A DNA stretch of 64,000 nt, from NCBI RefSeq assembly GCF_024623785.1, contig NZ_JANKBZ010000027.1:62001-126000 (forward strand), given 5' to 3'. Source of the stretch: Archangium lipolyticum (lineage in GTDB: Bacteria; Myxococcota; Myxococcia; Myxococcales; Myxococcaceae). The notes under the pieces are model-generated. The model was given only the letters and a program-made list of their open reading frames with translations. It was not told the DNA's origin and made no database searches. This document shows positions 24,849 through 33,637 of the stretch, piece after piece. Numbering within the stretch: the stretch's first letter is position 1; each line of letters opens with the position of its first letter. The position numbers and the translations under genes are program-made.

Positions 24849-27077
24849 TCACGGGGTGATGGTCACGGTCCAGCCGGTCACCTCGGACTCGTAGCCCTCG
24901 ATGTCGAGCACGTACTCGGTGCCGGGCACGGAGTCGAACGTCGTCTGCTCACAGCCATTCTCGGTCGCCGCACGGGCGACGAGCTCGCCGCCGCCGTAGA
25001 CGTAGAAGTCGAGCACGTCCTGTGCGCACGTGGCGCCCTGGAGGTTGGAGAGGCTCACCGTGGTACGCGTGCCCGTGGCGGTGAAGCGGTACCAGCGGTT
25101 GTAGCCGAACTTGTTGTAGGCGTAGTTGTAGCCACCGGAGTTCGTCCGGTCGTGGGCGGTGGGCTCGTTGGCTCCAGAAGCCAGCACCCGGTACAGGCGC
25201 CAGAAGTCCGCCGGCTGGTAGTTGAAGGTATCCGCGGGGTAGCCGCGCGCTCCCACGGCGCCCTGCGCGTAGTGCGCGCCGATGTCGTTGTCGACGTCGA
25301 AGAGGTCGGCCGTGTCCCCGCTGCCCTTGCACCGGCCGGCGCACAGCGCGTCGTAGGGCGTGTCGAGGACCCGCTCCCACAGGTCGCGCAGGGTTTCCGC
25401 CGAGGCGCCGTAGCGCTGGTTGTACGCGGCCGCGAAGGTGTGCACGGTGGTGAAGGCCGGCTGCGTCCGGTGGGCGTTGCGCAGCACGTCGTGGATGCGG
25501 TCGTAGTTGCCGCTGCTTGCCGTGGCATCCCGGTTCTCGTACAGGCTCCAGAGGAGGTACTGGACGCTCGTCTCGCTGTACACACCGCGGTCATCCCCCT
25601 GGGGCGTCACGGCCACCGGGATGGTGAAGCCGGAGCCCTGCTTGCGGCCGGAGGTGTCCACGTACACCGGGTCATTGAAGGTCATGCCGGAGAAGGCGTT
25701 GCCATACCCTTCACCGAAGGCGACCGTGGGCACCAGGGACTGCGCGGACGAATGCGAGCCGCCGATGCTGTCCGAGCGGTAGAGCCGGTCCTCCAGGAAG
25801 TGGCCGAACTCGTGCGCGATGACGTGGTCGTCGTACTCGTCGGTGTCCACGCCCTCCTGGCCGAGGATGAAGAGGTTGGAGACGTCGTCCACGCGCGTGT
25901 AGTGCGAGGTGCCGATGGCGCCGGTCTGCCACTTGCCCGACTCGTCGGTGTTGTTGGGGCTCCAGTTGGCCCGCAGCAGCGGGAGGGCCATCTTCGGGTC
26001 CGCGGTGCACACGCGCTCCATGGCGCTCACCAGGGTGTCCAGGAGGGCGAAGGGCGCGCCGGTACGGTCGGTGTAGCCGGACGTGTCGTGAGCGATTCCG
26101 GCGTGCATGTCCGCATCGAGGTTGGAGCCCGTGAAGGTGTCGGACTGCATGGCGTAGCGGGCCTGCTCCCGGGTGTTGTCCACGAGGTGGACCTCCCACG
26201 AGGCGCCCCGGCAGTCGTCCTGGCCGATGCCGTCCGGCTGGTAGTCCGTCACGGCCGAGCCGGCGTAGACGCGCACCACGTAGGGCTGCGCGCCCGGCAG
26301 GCTCATGGAGTACGTCCCGTCATCGCGCGTCAGGGTGCTGGCGAGCACGGTGCCCGAGGGCTGCTCCACGGCCTGCACCAGCGCCCGGCGCACCGGACGG
26401 GACTTCTTGTTCGCGTAGTCGAGCCCCGAGCCGGTCGGCCCATGGCGAGTGGGCACATGGTCGTAGGTGAGGGTGCCGCCCAGCCGGAGGCCCGGGCCGC
26501 AGATGACGAGGATGTTCGTCACGTCGGCGGCGTCCAGGGTTCCCCTGCCACCCTCCACTACGCAGGCGCTGCCCTCGGGATGGGTGCGGACGGTGACCTT
26601 GTAGGCCTCGCCCGAGCTCAGGCGGCTGGGGAAGGTATGGGCGCCGTTGGCCGTGATGGTGATCGGGTCGGTGCCGTTGTTCTGTAGCACCAGCGTTCCC
26701 GTGAGCTGCGACACCGTCACGCCGATGCCGTAGCGCAGGTCCTGGCAGGCCACCTTGACGTTGGTGGCGGGCTCGTCACCGATGTCGCCACTGCCCTGCG
26801 TCACCTCACAGGTCTGTCCGCGGGGCTGGGTGAGGATCGCGACCTGATAGGCCGTGCCAGGCTCGAGCAGCTTGGGGAAGAGGAAGGGGCCGTTGTTGCT
26901 CACCGTCAGCTGCTCGCCGCCGTTGAGCTGGAGGACCAGGGAGCCGCGCAGGCCCTGCACCGAGCCTCCCACGGGTTGGGCCACCAGGCCGCAGCCCGCG
27001 GCGAGGAGGCTGTTGAGCAACACGAAGGCCACGAGGCGGGCGGCACGGGGCTCGCCGAGGAGTCGGTCGGAGGTCAT
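24849..27077 (-). CDS. Secreted zinc metalloprotease lipoprotein
   Basis: 742 residues from ATG 27077. The signal MTSDRLLGEPRAARLVAFVLLNSLLAAGC ends in a lipobox. Two repeated beta domains follow (LVLQLNGGEQLTVSNNGPFLFPKLLEPGTAYQVAI and LVLQNNGTDPITITANGAHTFPSRLSSGEAYKVTV), each with a Cys pair. A carboxypeptidase-regulatory-like beta domain comes next (RPVRRALVQAVEQPSG, TLTRDDGTYSMSLPGAQPYVVRVYA). The catalytic region has VIAHEFGHFLED at about residue 420, a gluzincin-type HExxH, with FGEGYGNAFSG downstream as a candidate third ligand. A C-terminal pre-peptidase-like beta domain (DVLDFYVYGGGELVARAATENGCEQ) closes it. It probably degrades prey or matrix protein outside the cell. Confidence 0.87.
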   Translation of the reverse strand: MTSDRLLGEPRAARLVAFVLLNSLLAAGCGLVAQPVGGSVQGLRGSLVLQLNGGEQLTVSNNGPFLFPKLLEPGTAYQVAILTQPRGQTCEVTQGSGDIGDEPATNVKVACQDLRYGIGVTVSQLTGTLVLQNNGTDPITITANGAHTFPSRLSSGEAYKVTVRTHPEGSACVVEGGRGTLDAADVTNILVICGPGLRLGGTLTYDHVPTRHGPTGSGLDYANKKSRPVRRALVQAVEQPSGTVLASTLTRDDGTYSMSLPGAQPYVVRVYAGSAVTDYQPDGIGQDDCRGASWEVHLVDNTREQARYAMQSDTFTGSNLDADMHAGIAHDTSGYTDRTGAPFALLDTLVSAMERVCTADPKMALPLLRANWSPNNTDESGKWQTGAIGTSHYTRVDDVSNLFILGQEGVDTDEYDDHVIAHEFGHFLEDRLYRSDSIGGSHSSAQSLVPTVAFGEGYGNAFSGMTFNDPVYVDTSGRKQGSGFTIPVAVTPQGDDRGVYSETSVQYLLWSLYENRDATASSGNYDRIHDVLRNAHRTQPAFTTVHTFAAAYNQRYGASAETLRDLWERVLDTPYDALCAGRCKGSGDTADLFDVDNDIGAHYAQGAVGARGYPADTFNYQPADFWRLYRVLASGANEPTAHDRTNSGGYNYAYNKFGYNRWYRFTATGTRTTVSLSNLQGATCAQDVLDFYVYGGGELVARAATENGCEQTTFDSVPGTEYVLDIEGYESEVTGWTVTITP

Positions 27078-27316
27078 AGGGGCTGGACCCCGAGGGTAGC
27101 GGAGCCGCTCCCCTGACTCCAACCGGGGCCCACCTCATCCACCACGTTCCGGCCCGTTCGCCGGGCTGGCGGGGGGACGTCTTCACCGAGGGCCGTGGTT
27201 CCGTTTCTGTCACTGCGCAGTGCGTTGTCGGTGCGAGTGTCGGATGACGAACGGAGTTTCCATTCCTTCGTATCCCCCCCGGATTACCGGGTTATCGGAG
27301 CCCCCTGATATGCTCG

Positions 27317-27350
27317 CGCGTGACGTGGTCGTTACGGTTCACGTGACGCG
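27317..27350. promoter_or_regulatory. Imperfect inverted repeat upstream of the uracil-catabolism operon
   Basis: CGCGTGACGTG (27317-27327) and CACGTGACGCG (27340-27350) match as an inverted repeat in 10 of 11 positions with a 12-base spacer. GCTCGCG/CGCGAGC flanks extend it if a two-base bulge is allowed. The right arm ends 24 bases before the GTG start of the dehydrogenase gene. This is the size and placement of a repressor or activator operator. No regulator gene is adjacent. Confidence 0.5.
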
Positions 27351-27374
27351 AGCGTCAAAAGTGGGGGAGCGCGA

Positions 27375-28859
27375 GTGTCCTTCGTCCAGTTGCCCGAGAG
27401 CGTTACCACCTGCCGCAATCTCGTGGGAGGGGAGTGGCTCGTTCCGCGAGATGCCTCGCTGCTCGACGTGCACAGCCCGTATACGGGTGGAGTCATCGGA
27501 CGGGTGCCGCTGACACCCGCCGATGGGGTGGCGCAGGCGGTGGATGCCGCACGCTCCGCGGCGCCCGCCTGGCGCGCCACGCCCCTGCGCGAGCGCACCA
27601 CGCTCATGGGCCGCTTCCGCACGCTGCTCGAGAGCAACCTGGAGCGCCTGGCCCACCTCGCCGCCAGCGAGGCCGGCAAGACGGTGGCCGAGGCCCGCGC
27701 GGGAATCCTCAAGGGCCTGGAGGTGTGTGACTTCGCGCTGTCGCTGCAGAACCTCGACACGGGCGGCGCGCTGGAGGTGAGCCGCGGCGTCACGTGCGAG
27801 TTCCGGCGCGAGCCGCTCGGAGTGGTGGCGGGGATTACTCCCTTCAACTTCCCGGCGATGGTGCCGCTGTGGATGTTCCCCATCGCGGTGACGGTGGGCA
27901 ACGCGTTCATCCTCAAGCCCTCGGAGAAGGTGCCCCTGACGGCGTGCGCGCTGGGCGAGCTCATGGTGGAGGCGGGGATTCCCCGCGGTGTCTTCTCCGT
28001 GGTGCACGGCGGGCGCGAGACGGTGGAGGCGCTGGTGGCGCACCCGGACGTGCGCGCGCTGGCCTTCGTGGGCTCCTCGCCCGTGGCGCGGCGCGTGTAC
28101 GCGGAGGGCAGCGCGCAGGGCAAGCGCGTGCTGGCGCTCGGCGGGGCGAAGAACCACCTCATCGTCGTGCCCGACGCGGACGAGGCCCTCACCGCGCAGT
28201 CCGTGGTGGACTCCTTCACCGGATGCGCCGGCCAGCGCTGCATGGCGGCCAGCGTGCTGCTCGCGGTGGGGGACGTGGAGCGCATCCTCGGCCGAGTGGT
28301 GGAGCGCGCCTCCCGGCTGGAGGTGGGGGGCGGCATGGGCGCCATCATCGACCGGGCGAGCCTGTCGCGGCTGGAGGCGGCCATCGCCACGGCGGAGCGG
28401 GCGGGTGCGCGGGTGTTGCTGGATGGGCGCGGGAAGAAGCCCGCGGGCGAGCCGTGGTCGGGTGGCCACTGGCTGGGGCCGACGATTCTCGATGGCGTGC
28501 GCCCGGACATGGAGGCGGCGCAGCGGGAGCTGTTCGGCCCGGTGCTGTCCATCGTTCGAGTGCCCACGCTGTCGGCGGCGTTGGAGGTGGAGAACGCCTC
28601 GCCGTATGGCAACGCGGCCTCCATCTTCACCACCAATGGCGCGGTGGCGCAGGCGGTGGTGGAGGGAGCGCGCGTGGGCATGGTGGGCGTCAACGTGGGC
28701 GTGCCCGTGCCTCGTGAGCCCTTCTCCTTCGGTGGCACCGGTGAGTCGAAGTTCGGCCACGGTGACATCACCGGTGTGTCCAGCCTGGGTTTCTGGACGG
28801 ACCTGAAGAAGGTCACCCGCAAGTGGACCTCTCGTACCGACGGCAGCTGGATGAGCTGA
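27375..28859 (+). CDS. mmsA: CoA-acylating (methyl)malonate-semialdehyde dehydrogenase
   Basis: 494 residues from GTG 27375. It is an aldehyde dehydrogenase of the MMSDH subfamily: TPFNFPAMVPLWMFPIAVTVGNAFILKPSEKVPL, LGGAKNH where other ALDHs have the general-base Glu (ELGG), and the catalytic Cys289 in GCAGQRCMAAS. This family converts malonate or methylmalonate semialdehyde to acetyl- or propionyl-CoA with release of CO2. Here it heads an operon of uracil-catabolism genes, so the likely substrate is the three-carbon semialdehyde or its precursor 3-hydroxypropionate left after uracil ring breakdown. That is an inference from gene order. Confidence 0.9.
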   Translation: MSFVQLPESVTTCRNLVGGEWLVPRDASLLDVHSPYTGGVIGRVPLTPADGVAQAVDAARSAAPAWRATPLRERTTLMGRFRTLLESNLERLAHLAASEAGKTVAEARAGILKGLEVCDFALSLQNLDTGGALEVSRGVTCEFRREPLGVVAGITPFNFPAMVPLWMFPIAVTVGNAFILKPSEKVPLTACALGELMVEAGIPRGVFSVVHGGRETVEALVAHPDVRALAFVGSSPVARRVYAEGSAQGKRVLALGGAKNHLIVVPDADEALTAQSVVDSFTGCAGQRCMAASVLLAVGDVERILGRVVERASRLEVGGGMGAIIDRASLSRLEAAIATAERAGARVLLDGRGKKPAGEPWSGGHWLGPTILDGVRPDMEAAQRELFGPVLSIVRVPTLSAALEVENASPYGNAASIFTTNGAVAQAVVEGARVGMVGVNVGVPVPREPFSFGGTGESKFGHGDITGVSSLGFWTDLKKVTRKWTSRTDGSWMS

Positions 28860-28916
28860 CGCGTCTTCCCCCGCTGTTTCCCTTCACCGCTGCGCGCACT
28901 CCGAGGAGGGCGCCTC

Positions 28917-30170
28917 ATGGCCGACAAGAAGCCCGTCAATCACATCCGTCTCACCTCTCACCCGGACAGCGATGGCCAGGTCACTCCCATCCGCTGGGGA
29001 GAATCCGAGCCCCTGCGCCGGGGACCCGTCATCGCCACGCTGACGGAGCCCGCGCATCGCAACGTCATTGGGACCCACTCGGGCTCGTACGCCATCTACC
29101 GGGCCGTCGCCGTGGCGGCTGGACAGCTGACGGCGGACCATCGGGCGGACCTCACCAACACCGCGCCCGCGGTGCAGATCGGCCCTCACAAGGCCTGGTT
29201 CGACCCCGAGCGCATCGTCTCGATGGACCCGTGGGGCGCGGTGGCTCCGCAGGCCTTCCGGGGCTACCTGGACCAGGGCATGGACATCCGGCCCACCATC
29301 GCCATCACTCGCGCGCACATCAACATGCCCGAGCTGCGTGATGCCATCACCGCCGGCCGCCTCAAGCCGGATGGCAGGATTCTCTGTGCGAACGGGGATG
29401 TCAGCGTGGTGAAGGCCGCGGTGGAGCCGGTGTGGTACCTGCCGGGCATCGCGAAGCGCTTCGGCCTCAGCGAGGCGGCGCTGCGCCGCGGCCTCTTCGA
29501 GCAGACCGGCGGCATGTTCCCCGAGCTCATCACCCGCTCGGACCTGGAGGTGTTCCTGCCGCCGATCGGAGGGCTGACGCTCTACTTCTTCGGGGACATG
29601 GACACCATCTCCAACCCCGACGTGCCGCTGGCGGTGCGCGTGCACGACGAGTGCAACGGCTCGGACGTGTTCGGCAGCGACATCTGCACGTGCCGGCCGT
29701 ACCTCACGCACGGCATCGAGGTGTGCATCCAGACGGCGCAGGAGGGCGGAGCGGGCGTCATCGTCTACTCGCGCAAGGAGGGCCGCGCGCTGGGCGAGGT
29801 GACGAAGTTCCTCGTCTACAACGCGCGCAAGCGTCAGGAGGGCGGGGACTCGGCGGCGACCTACTTCCACCGCACCGAGTGCGTGGCCGGCGTGCAGGAC
29901 ATGCGCTTCCAGGAGCTGATGCCGGATGCGCTGCACTGGCTGGGCATCACCCGCATCCACCGCTTCGTGTCCATGAGCGACATGAAGCACGACGCCATCG
30001 TCCGGTCGGGAATCGAGATTCTCGAGCGCGTGCCGATTCCGGAGGAGCTGGTTCCCGCCGACGCCAAGGTGGAGATGGAGGCGAAGAAGGCCGCCGGCTA
30101 CTTCACCACGGGCAAGGTGGCCTCGAAGGAGGAGCTCGTGGAGGTGAAGGGCAGGGCGCTCGATGCGTGA
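28917..30170 (+). CDS. GTP cyclohydrolase II-like uracil catabolism protein (Urc1 type)
   Basis: 417 residues from ATG 28917 with GAGGAGGG just upstream. The C-terminal half is a RibA-type fold with zinc ligands: DECNGSDVFGSDICTCRPYLTHGIE contains three cysteines in the C-x10-C-x-C spacing of GTP cyclohydrolase II. An N-terminal extension of about 200 residues, absent from RibA, and the neighbouring DUF1688 and uracil phosphoribosyltransferase genes identify it as Urc1, an enzyme of the URC route first described in the yeast Lachancea (Saccharomyces) kluyveri. In that route uracil is first converted to UMP and the pyrimidine ring is then opened; Urc1 is the likely ring-opening enzyme. The end overlaps the next gene by eight bases. 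Confidence 0.87.
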   Translation: MADKKPVNHIRLTSHPDSDGQVTPIRWGESEPLRRGPVIATLTEPAHRNVIGTHSGSYAIYRAVAVAAGQLTADHRADLTNTAPAVQIGPHKAWFDPERIVSMDPWGAVAPQAFRGYLDQGMDIRPTIAITRAHINMPELRDAITAGRLKPDGRILCANGDVSVVKAAVEPVWYLPGIAKRFGLSEAALRRGLFEQTGGMFPELITRSDLEVFLPPIGGLTLYFFGDMDTISNPDVPLAVRVHDECNGSDVFGSDICTCRPYLTHGIEVCIQTAQEGGAGVIVYSRKEGRALGEVTKFLVYNARKRQEGGDSAATYFHRTECVAGVQDMRFQELMPDALHWLGITRIHRFVSMSDMKHDAIVRSGIEILERVPIPEELVPADAKVEMEAKKAAGYFTTGKVASKEELVEVKGRALDA

Positions 30171-31350
30171 GGCATCCACCGTCGCGTATCTGAGGAGCCC
30201 TCGCGCCATCCGTGAGCGCTGCCGGGCCCTGTTGGAGCTGGGGCTCGCCGGGAAGCTGAAGCACTTCCGCGTGGACATGGAGCGCGTGCCCGCCGTGGCG
30301 GACTACGTGCTGGAGGTGACGCGCGCGGCGTACCCCACGCTGGAGATTCCGGTGCACAGCCGCTGGGGACACTTCGACGTGGGCGGCGTGCGGCGCAATG
30401 CGGAACTGGATGCGCGTCTGGCCTCGCTGCCGCCCGCCGAGCGGGCCCGGGCGAAGCTGGACCTGGTCATCACCAGCGTGCTGTTGGACGCGGGCAGTGG
30501 TCCCACGTGGAAGTACGTGGAGTCCGGTGGTGGCACGTATGTGCGCTCCGAGGGCCTGGCCGTGGCCAGCTTCCGCATGTTCCTCGCGGGAGCGTTCTCC
30601 TCGGATGCGCGCCAGCCGTTGCGCGCGGACGCGGAGGGGTTGCAGCGGTTGAGCCTGGAGTCCCTGGCGAAAGGCTTCCAGGTGACGGAGGCCAATCCAC
30701 TCGCGGGGCTGGAGGGGCGGCTCGCGCTGTTGCAGGGGCTGGGCCGGGCGCTGCCGAGACCCGGAGCGCTCTACGACATGCTGGCGGCGAAGGGCGCGAA
30801 GGTGCCCGCGGCGGAGGTGCTGGGGCAGGTGCTGGAGTCGCTGGGGCCCATCTGGCCGGGGCGCATCACCCTGGAGGGCGTGAACCTGGGGGATGTGTGG
30901 CCGCACTCGGCGCTGGGGGCCGAGGGCAGCCCGGAGTCGCTGGTGCCCTTCCACAAGCTGTCGCAGTGGCTGACGTACTCGCTGCTGGAGCCGCTGGAGG
31001 AAGGCGGCATCCAGGTGACGGACCTGGACGCACTGACGGGTCTGCCGGAGTACCGCAACGGTGGGCTGCTGGTGGACCTGGGCGCGCTGGTGCCGAGGGA
31101 CGCGCGGCTGCTCTCGGATGCGTACGCGCCGGGAGCGGAGCCCATCGTGGAGTGGAGGGCGCTGACGGTGGCGCTGCTGGACGAGGTGGCGAAGCGGGTG
31201 CGCGAGCGGCTGGGGCTGACGGCGGAGCAACTGCCGTTGGCGAAGGTGCTGCAGGGGGGGACGTGGAGCGCGGGGAGACGGATCGCCGCGGAGAAGCGTC
31301 CTGGGGGCACGCCGCCCATCCGTATCGAGAGTGACGGGACGGTGTTCTGA
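30163..31350 (+). CDS. DUF1688 uracil catabolism protein (Urc4 type)
   Basis: 395 residues from ATG 30163, inside the end of the preceding gene. The sequence matches DUF1688/Urc4 in length and motifs: YLRSPRAIRERCRALLELGLAGKLKHFRVDMERVPAVADYVLEVTRAAYP, VHSRWGHFDVGG, VITSVLLDAGSGPTWKYVE, SEGLAVASFRMFLAGAFSSDA and FHKLSQWLTYSLLEPLEEGG. Urc4 is essential for uracil use in yeast, but its chemical step is not settled to my knowledge. Overlap with the Urc1-type gene implies stoichiometric expression. A REP copy starts eight bases after its stop. Confidence 0.9.
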   Translation: MREASTVAYLRSPRAIRERCRALLELGLAGKLKHFRVDMERVPAVADYVLEVTRAAYPTLEIPVHSRWGHFDVGGVRRNAELDARLASLPPAERARAKLDLVITSVLLDAGSGPTWKYVESGGGTYVRSEGLAVASFRMFLAGAFSSDARQPLRADAEGLQRLSLESLAKGFQVTEANPLAGLEGRLALLQGLGRALPRPGALYDMLAAKGAKVPAAEVLGQVLESLGPIWPGRITLEGVNLGDVWPHSALGAEGSPESLVPFHKLSQWLTYSLLEPLEEGGIQVTDLDALTGLPEYRNGGLLVDLGALVPRDARLLSDAYAPGAEPIVEWRALTVALLDEVAKRVRERLGLTAEQLPLAKVLQGGTWSAGRRIAAEKRPGGTPPIRIESDGTVF

Positions 31351-31357
31351 GAATGCC

Positions 31358-31392
31358 CCCTCTCCCTCTGGGAGAGGGCTGGGGTGAGGGTC
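31358..31392 (+). repeat. REP-like palindromic element, copy 6
   Basis: Plus-strand consensus copy, identical over 35 bases to copy 2. It sits inside the operon between the Urc4-type gene and upp, and could act as an mRNA processing or stability element that lowers or uncouples upp expression. Confidence 0.87.
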
Positions 31393-31423
31393 TTCTTTTT
31401 ACTCGAGCAGCGAGGAGGGAGCC

Positions 31424-32062
31424 GTGACGTACTCGGACAATTGCACCGTGGTGGACCACCCGTTGGTGAAGCACAAGCTGACGCTGATGCGGCGCAAGGA
31501 CACGAGCACGGCCTCGTTCCGAGCGCTGTTGCAGGAGATCTCCCTGCTGCTCGCCTACGAGGCGATGAGGGACCTGAAGCTGCGCGATGAGACCATCGAG
31601 ACGCCGATGATGCAGACGGTGGCGCCGGTGCTGGAGGGCAAGAAGCTGGTGCTGATCGCCATCCTCCGGGCGGGGCAGGGCATCCTGGACGGGATGCTGC
31701 AACTGGTGCCGAGCGCCCGGGTGGGACACATCGGCCTGTACAGGGATCCGAAGACGCTGGCGGCGGTGGAGTACTACTACAAGGTGCCGAACCAGCTGGC
31801 GGACCGTGACGTCATCGTGTGCGATCCGATGCTGGCGACGGGGAATTCGGCGGTGGCGGCGCTCAACCGCATCAAGCGGAGCAAGCCGGGGAGCCTGCGT
31901 TTCGTCTGCCTGCTGGCGTGCCCCGAGGGCCTGGCGAACCTGCGCGAGCACCACCCGGACGTGCACGTCTTCACGGCGGCGGTGGACGAGAAGCTCGACG
32001 AGCACGGCTACATCCTGCCGGGTCTGGGGGACGCGGGCGACCGGCTCTTCGGGACGCGGTAG
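31424..32062 (+). CDS. upp: Uracil phosphoribosyltransferase
   Basis: 212 residues from GTG 31424, preceded by GAGGAGGGA. It makes UMP from uracil and PRPP. Typical UPRT features: [39 protein letters not shown] at the N-terminus, [29 protein letters not shown], the PRPP-binding loop [21 protein letters not shown], and the uracil-binding C-terminus [18 protein letters not shown]. In the URC pathway (Urc6 in yeast) this enzyme provides the first committed step, which fits its position behind the Urc1- and Urc4-type genes. It may also serve pyrimidine salvage. Confidence 0.95.
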   Translation: MTYSDNCTVVDHPLVKHKLTLMRRKDTSTASFRALLQEISLLLAYEAMRDLKLRDETIETPMMQTVAPVLEGKKLVLIAILRAGQGILDGMLQLVPSARVGHIGLYRDPKTLAAVEYYYKVPNQLADRDVIVCDPMLATGNSAVAALNRIKRSKPGSLRFVCLLACPEGLANLREHHPDVHVFTAAVDEKLDEHGYILPGLGDAGDRLFGTR

Positions 32063-32080
32063 TCGCGGGTTGCCGCACCT

Positions 32081-32108
32081 GGCCCGAGAGCGATCTTCCT
32101 CTTGGGCC
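32081..32108 (+). terminator. Hairpin after upp, possible terminator
   Basis: GGCCCGAGAG (32081-32090) can pair with CTCTTGGGCC (32099-32108) around an eight-base loop, with one G-U wobble. It lies 18 bases after the upp stop. There is no T-run afterwards, so termination may need Rho or may be weak. Confidence 0.4.
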
Positions 32109-32173
32109 AGCGCCTGCGGTGAGCGGAGAGCTTGCGTGGCGCGGTACCCGGTGGCGAGGCATGCTGCCGGCGC

Positions 32174-32771
32174 ATGAACCCCCCGTCCTGGCGGCACGTA
32201 GCCGTGGCCCTGTGGCTCGTCCTGCCCATCTCCTGCGCCACGTCTCCGGAGAGCGCTCCTCTGGGCGAACGGCCTTTGACGGAGCCGAAAGTGGTGCGGA
32301 CGCGCGTGCTTCCCGGTGGTGCACTGCGGCTTTCCTGTACAGATGGTGGCGGACGGTACCGTCATCGTCACGGGAGTTGCCGCGGGCACGGCGGCGTCCG
32401 CGGTAGGTAGTGCCTGCACCGATGGCGCCGAGAAGAAGGACGGCTACCATTGGCATCACCTCGCCACGAACAAGAACGACCTCTCGACGGCATCGGGTGG
32501 ACCCTGGACGCCCAGGTTCGAGGAATTCTTCGAACTGGCGGACATGAGCCTGGATGCAGCGGAGAACCTCGTCTACCTCGAGGGCCATAAAGGTCCGCAT
32601 CCGGAGGAGTACCACCGCGAGGTGCACAGGAGACTCGGCCAGGCGCTTCAAGGCTGCGCAACTGTCTCTCGATGCGGAATCAAGCTGGTGAATGCGCTCA
32701 GGGAAATCGCGGAGGAGGTCTGCACCCCTGGCTCATCCCTCCACCTGCTGGTAACGAAATCCCAGGACTGA
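32174..32771 (+). pseudogene. AHH-nuclease lipoprotein toxin, frameshifted
   Basis: The 5' part starts at ATG 32174 and encodes a lipoprotein signal, MNPPSWRHVAVALWLVLPISC, then ATSPESAPLGERPLTEPKVVRTRVLPGGALR. The 3' part, in the next frame, continues FPVQMVADGTVIVTGVAAGTAASAVGSAC and ends in an AHH-type nuclease domain: DGYHWHHLATNKND, GGPWTPRFEEFFELADMSLDAAENLVYLEGHKGPHPEEYHREVHRRL. Skipping one base at about 32330 (the extra C in CGGCTTTCC) joins them in one frame with no lost residues. SitA-type and related myxobacterial toxins have this plan. Either the toxin is inactivated, or the base is a sequencing error, or frameshifting is programmed. An Imm11-type immunity gene follows intact. 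Confidence 0.75.
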
Positions 32772-32787
32772 TGCCGGAACGGAAGAC

Positions 32788-33351
32788 ATGCCCAAGTACT
32801 ACGAATTGGACGATGACATGCGCATTCCGAACCGTTGGCACTTGAGGCGTCCCATTGACGAGCATGGGCAGAAGCTCAATCCCTGGCAGTTCACCGAAGG
32901 CCGCCGGTTCGAGCCTCAGGGCATCATCCGGTTTCCCGTGAAGCCCGATGGGGTGACGATGGACTTCACCCTGGACGCTTTCTCGACCCCCGTGGTCCAC
33001 GGTCGTGTCGTCCAACTCTTCGAGCGCCTGGGCATCCAGGAAGTGCAGTTCCTTCCCGTTCAGGTAGAGGGCCACGTCGGGCCCTACTTCATCCTCAATG
33101 CCCTTCGCACTCTCCGGTGCATTGACGACGTTCGGTGCGAGGAGGTGCGGTACTTCAAACCCGAGGACGGCGAACCGGAGAGGGTGGGCGAGTACAAATA
33201 CGTAAAAGGCATGCGCATCGACCCGGCGAAGGCCGGGGACAGCCGTATCTTCCGCACCTGGGGCTGGTCGCTGGCCCTCATCGTCTCCGAGGACCTCAAA
33301 CAGGCCATGGAGGCGGAGGGCCTCACCGGCACGCGGTTCGTCGAGGTGTGA
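32788..33351 (+). CDS. Imm11-type immunity protein
   Basis: 187 residues from ATG 32788. The sequence MPKYYELDDDMRIPNRWHLRRPIDEHGQKLNPWQFTEGRRFEPQGIIRFPVKPDG, then PVVHGRVVQLFERLGIQEVQFLPVQVEGHVGPYFILNALRTLRCIDDVRCEEVRYF and IFRTWGWSLALIVSEDLKQAMEAEGLTGTRFVEV, fits the Imm11 (DUF1629-like) family, which accompanies AHH and related nuclease toxins in myxobacteria. It should bind and block the toxin encoded 17 bases upstream. It stays intact although its toxin gene is frameshifted, so it could still protect against sister-cell toxin. The family name is from memory. Confidence 0.78.
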   Translation: MPKYYELDDDMRIPNRWHLRRPIDEHGQKLNPWQFTEGRRFEPQGIIRFPVKPDGVTMDFTLDAFSTPVVHGRVVQLFERLGIQEVQFLPVQVEGHVGPYFILNALRTLRCIDDVRCEEVRYFKPEDGEPERVGEYKYVKGMRIDPAKAGDSRIFRTWGWSLALIVSEDLKQAMEAEGLTGTRFVEV

Positions 33352-33637
33352 GGAGGCCCCGGATTGCATCCGGCTCGCACCGCGGTTACCTTACTGACCG
33401 CGATGATTCTCCTGACGTGCCAGCGTCGATTTAGCCGCCCCCCGAGCCCCACCGGGTACGGGGAGGCCGTGCTGCGTCGCTAGCGCGCTCTCTCTCGGCG
33501 GATCGCCTCTCGGCGTGACGCTCGCCCGGACCAGGGGTTCGGGGGGTTCCGAGCGTGGCGTCGCCAACTCCTCCCTCCGAGGACCGGGCGTCGCCTGGAG
33601 CCGTTTCCTTCCACTCCAGCACCGAGAGAGCCCTTCC

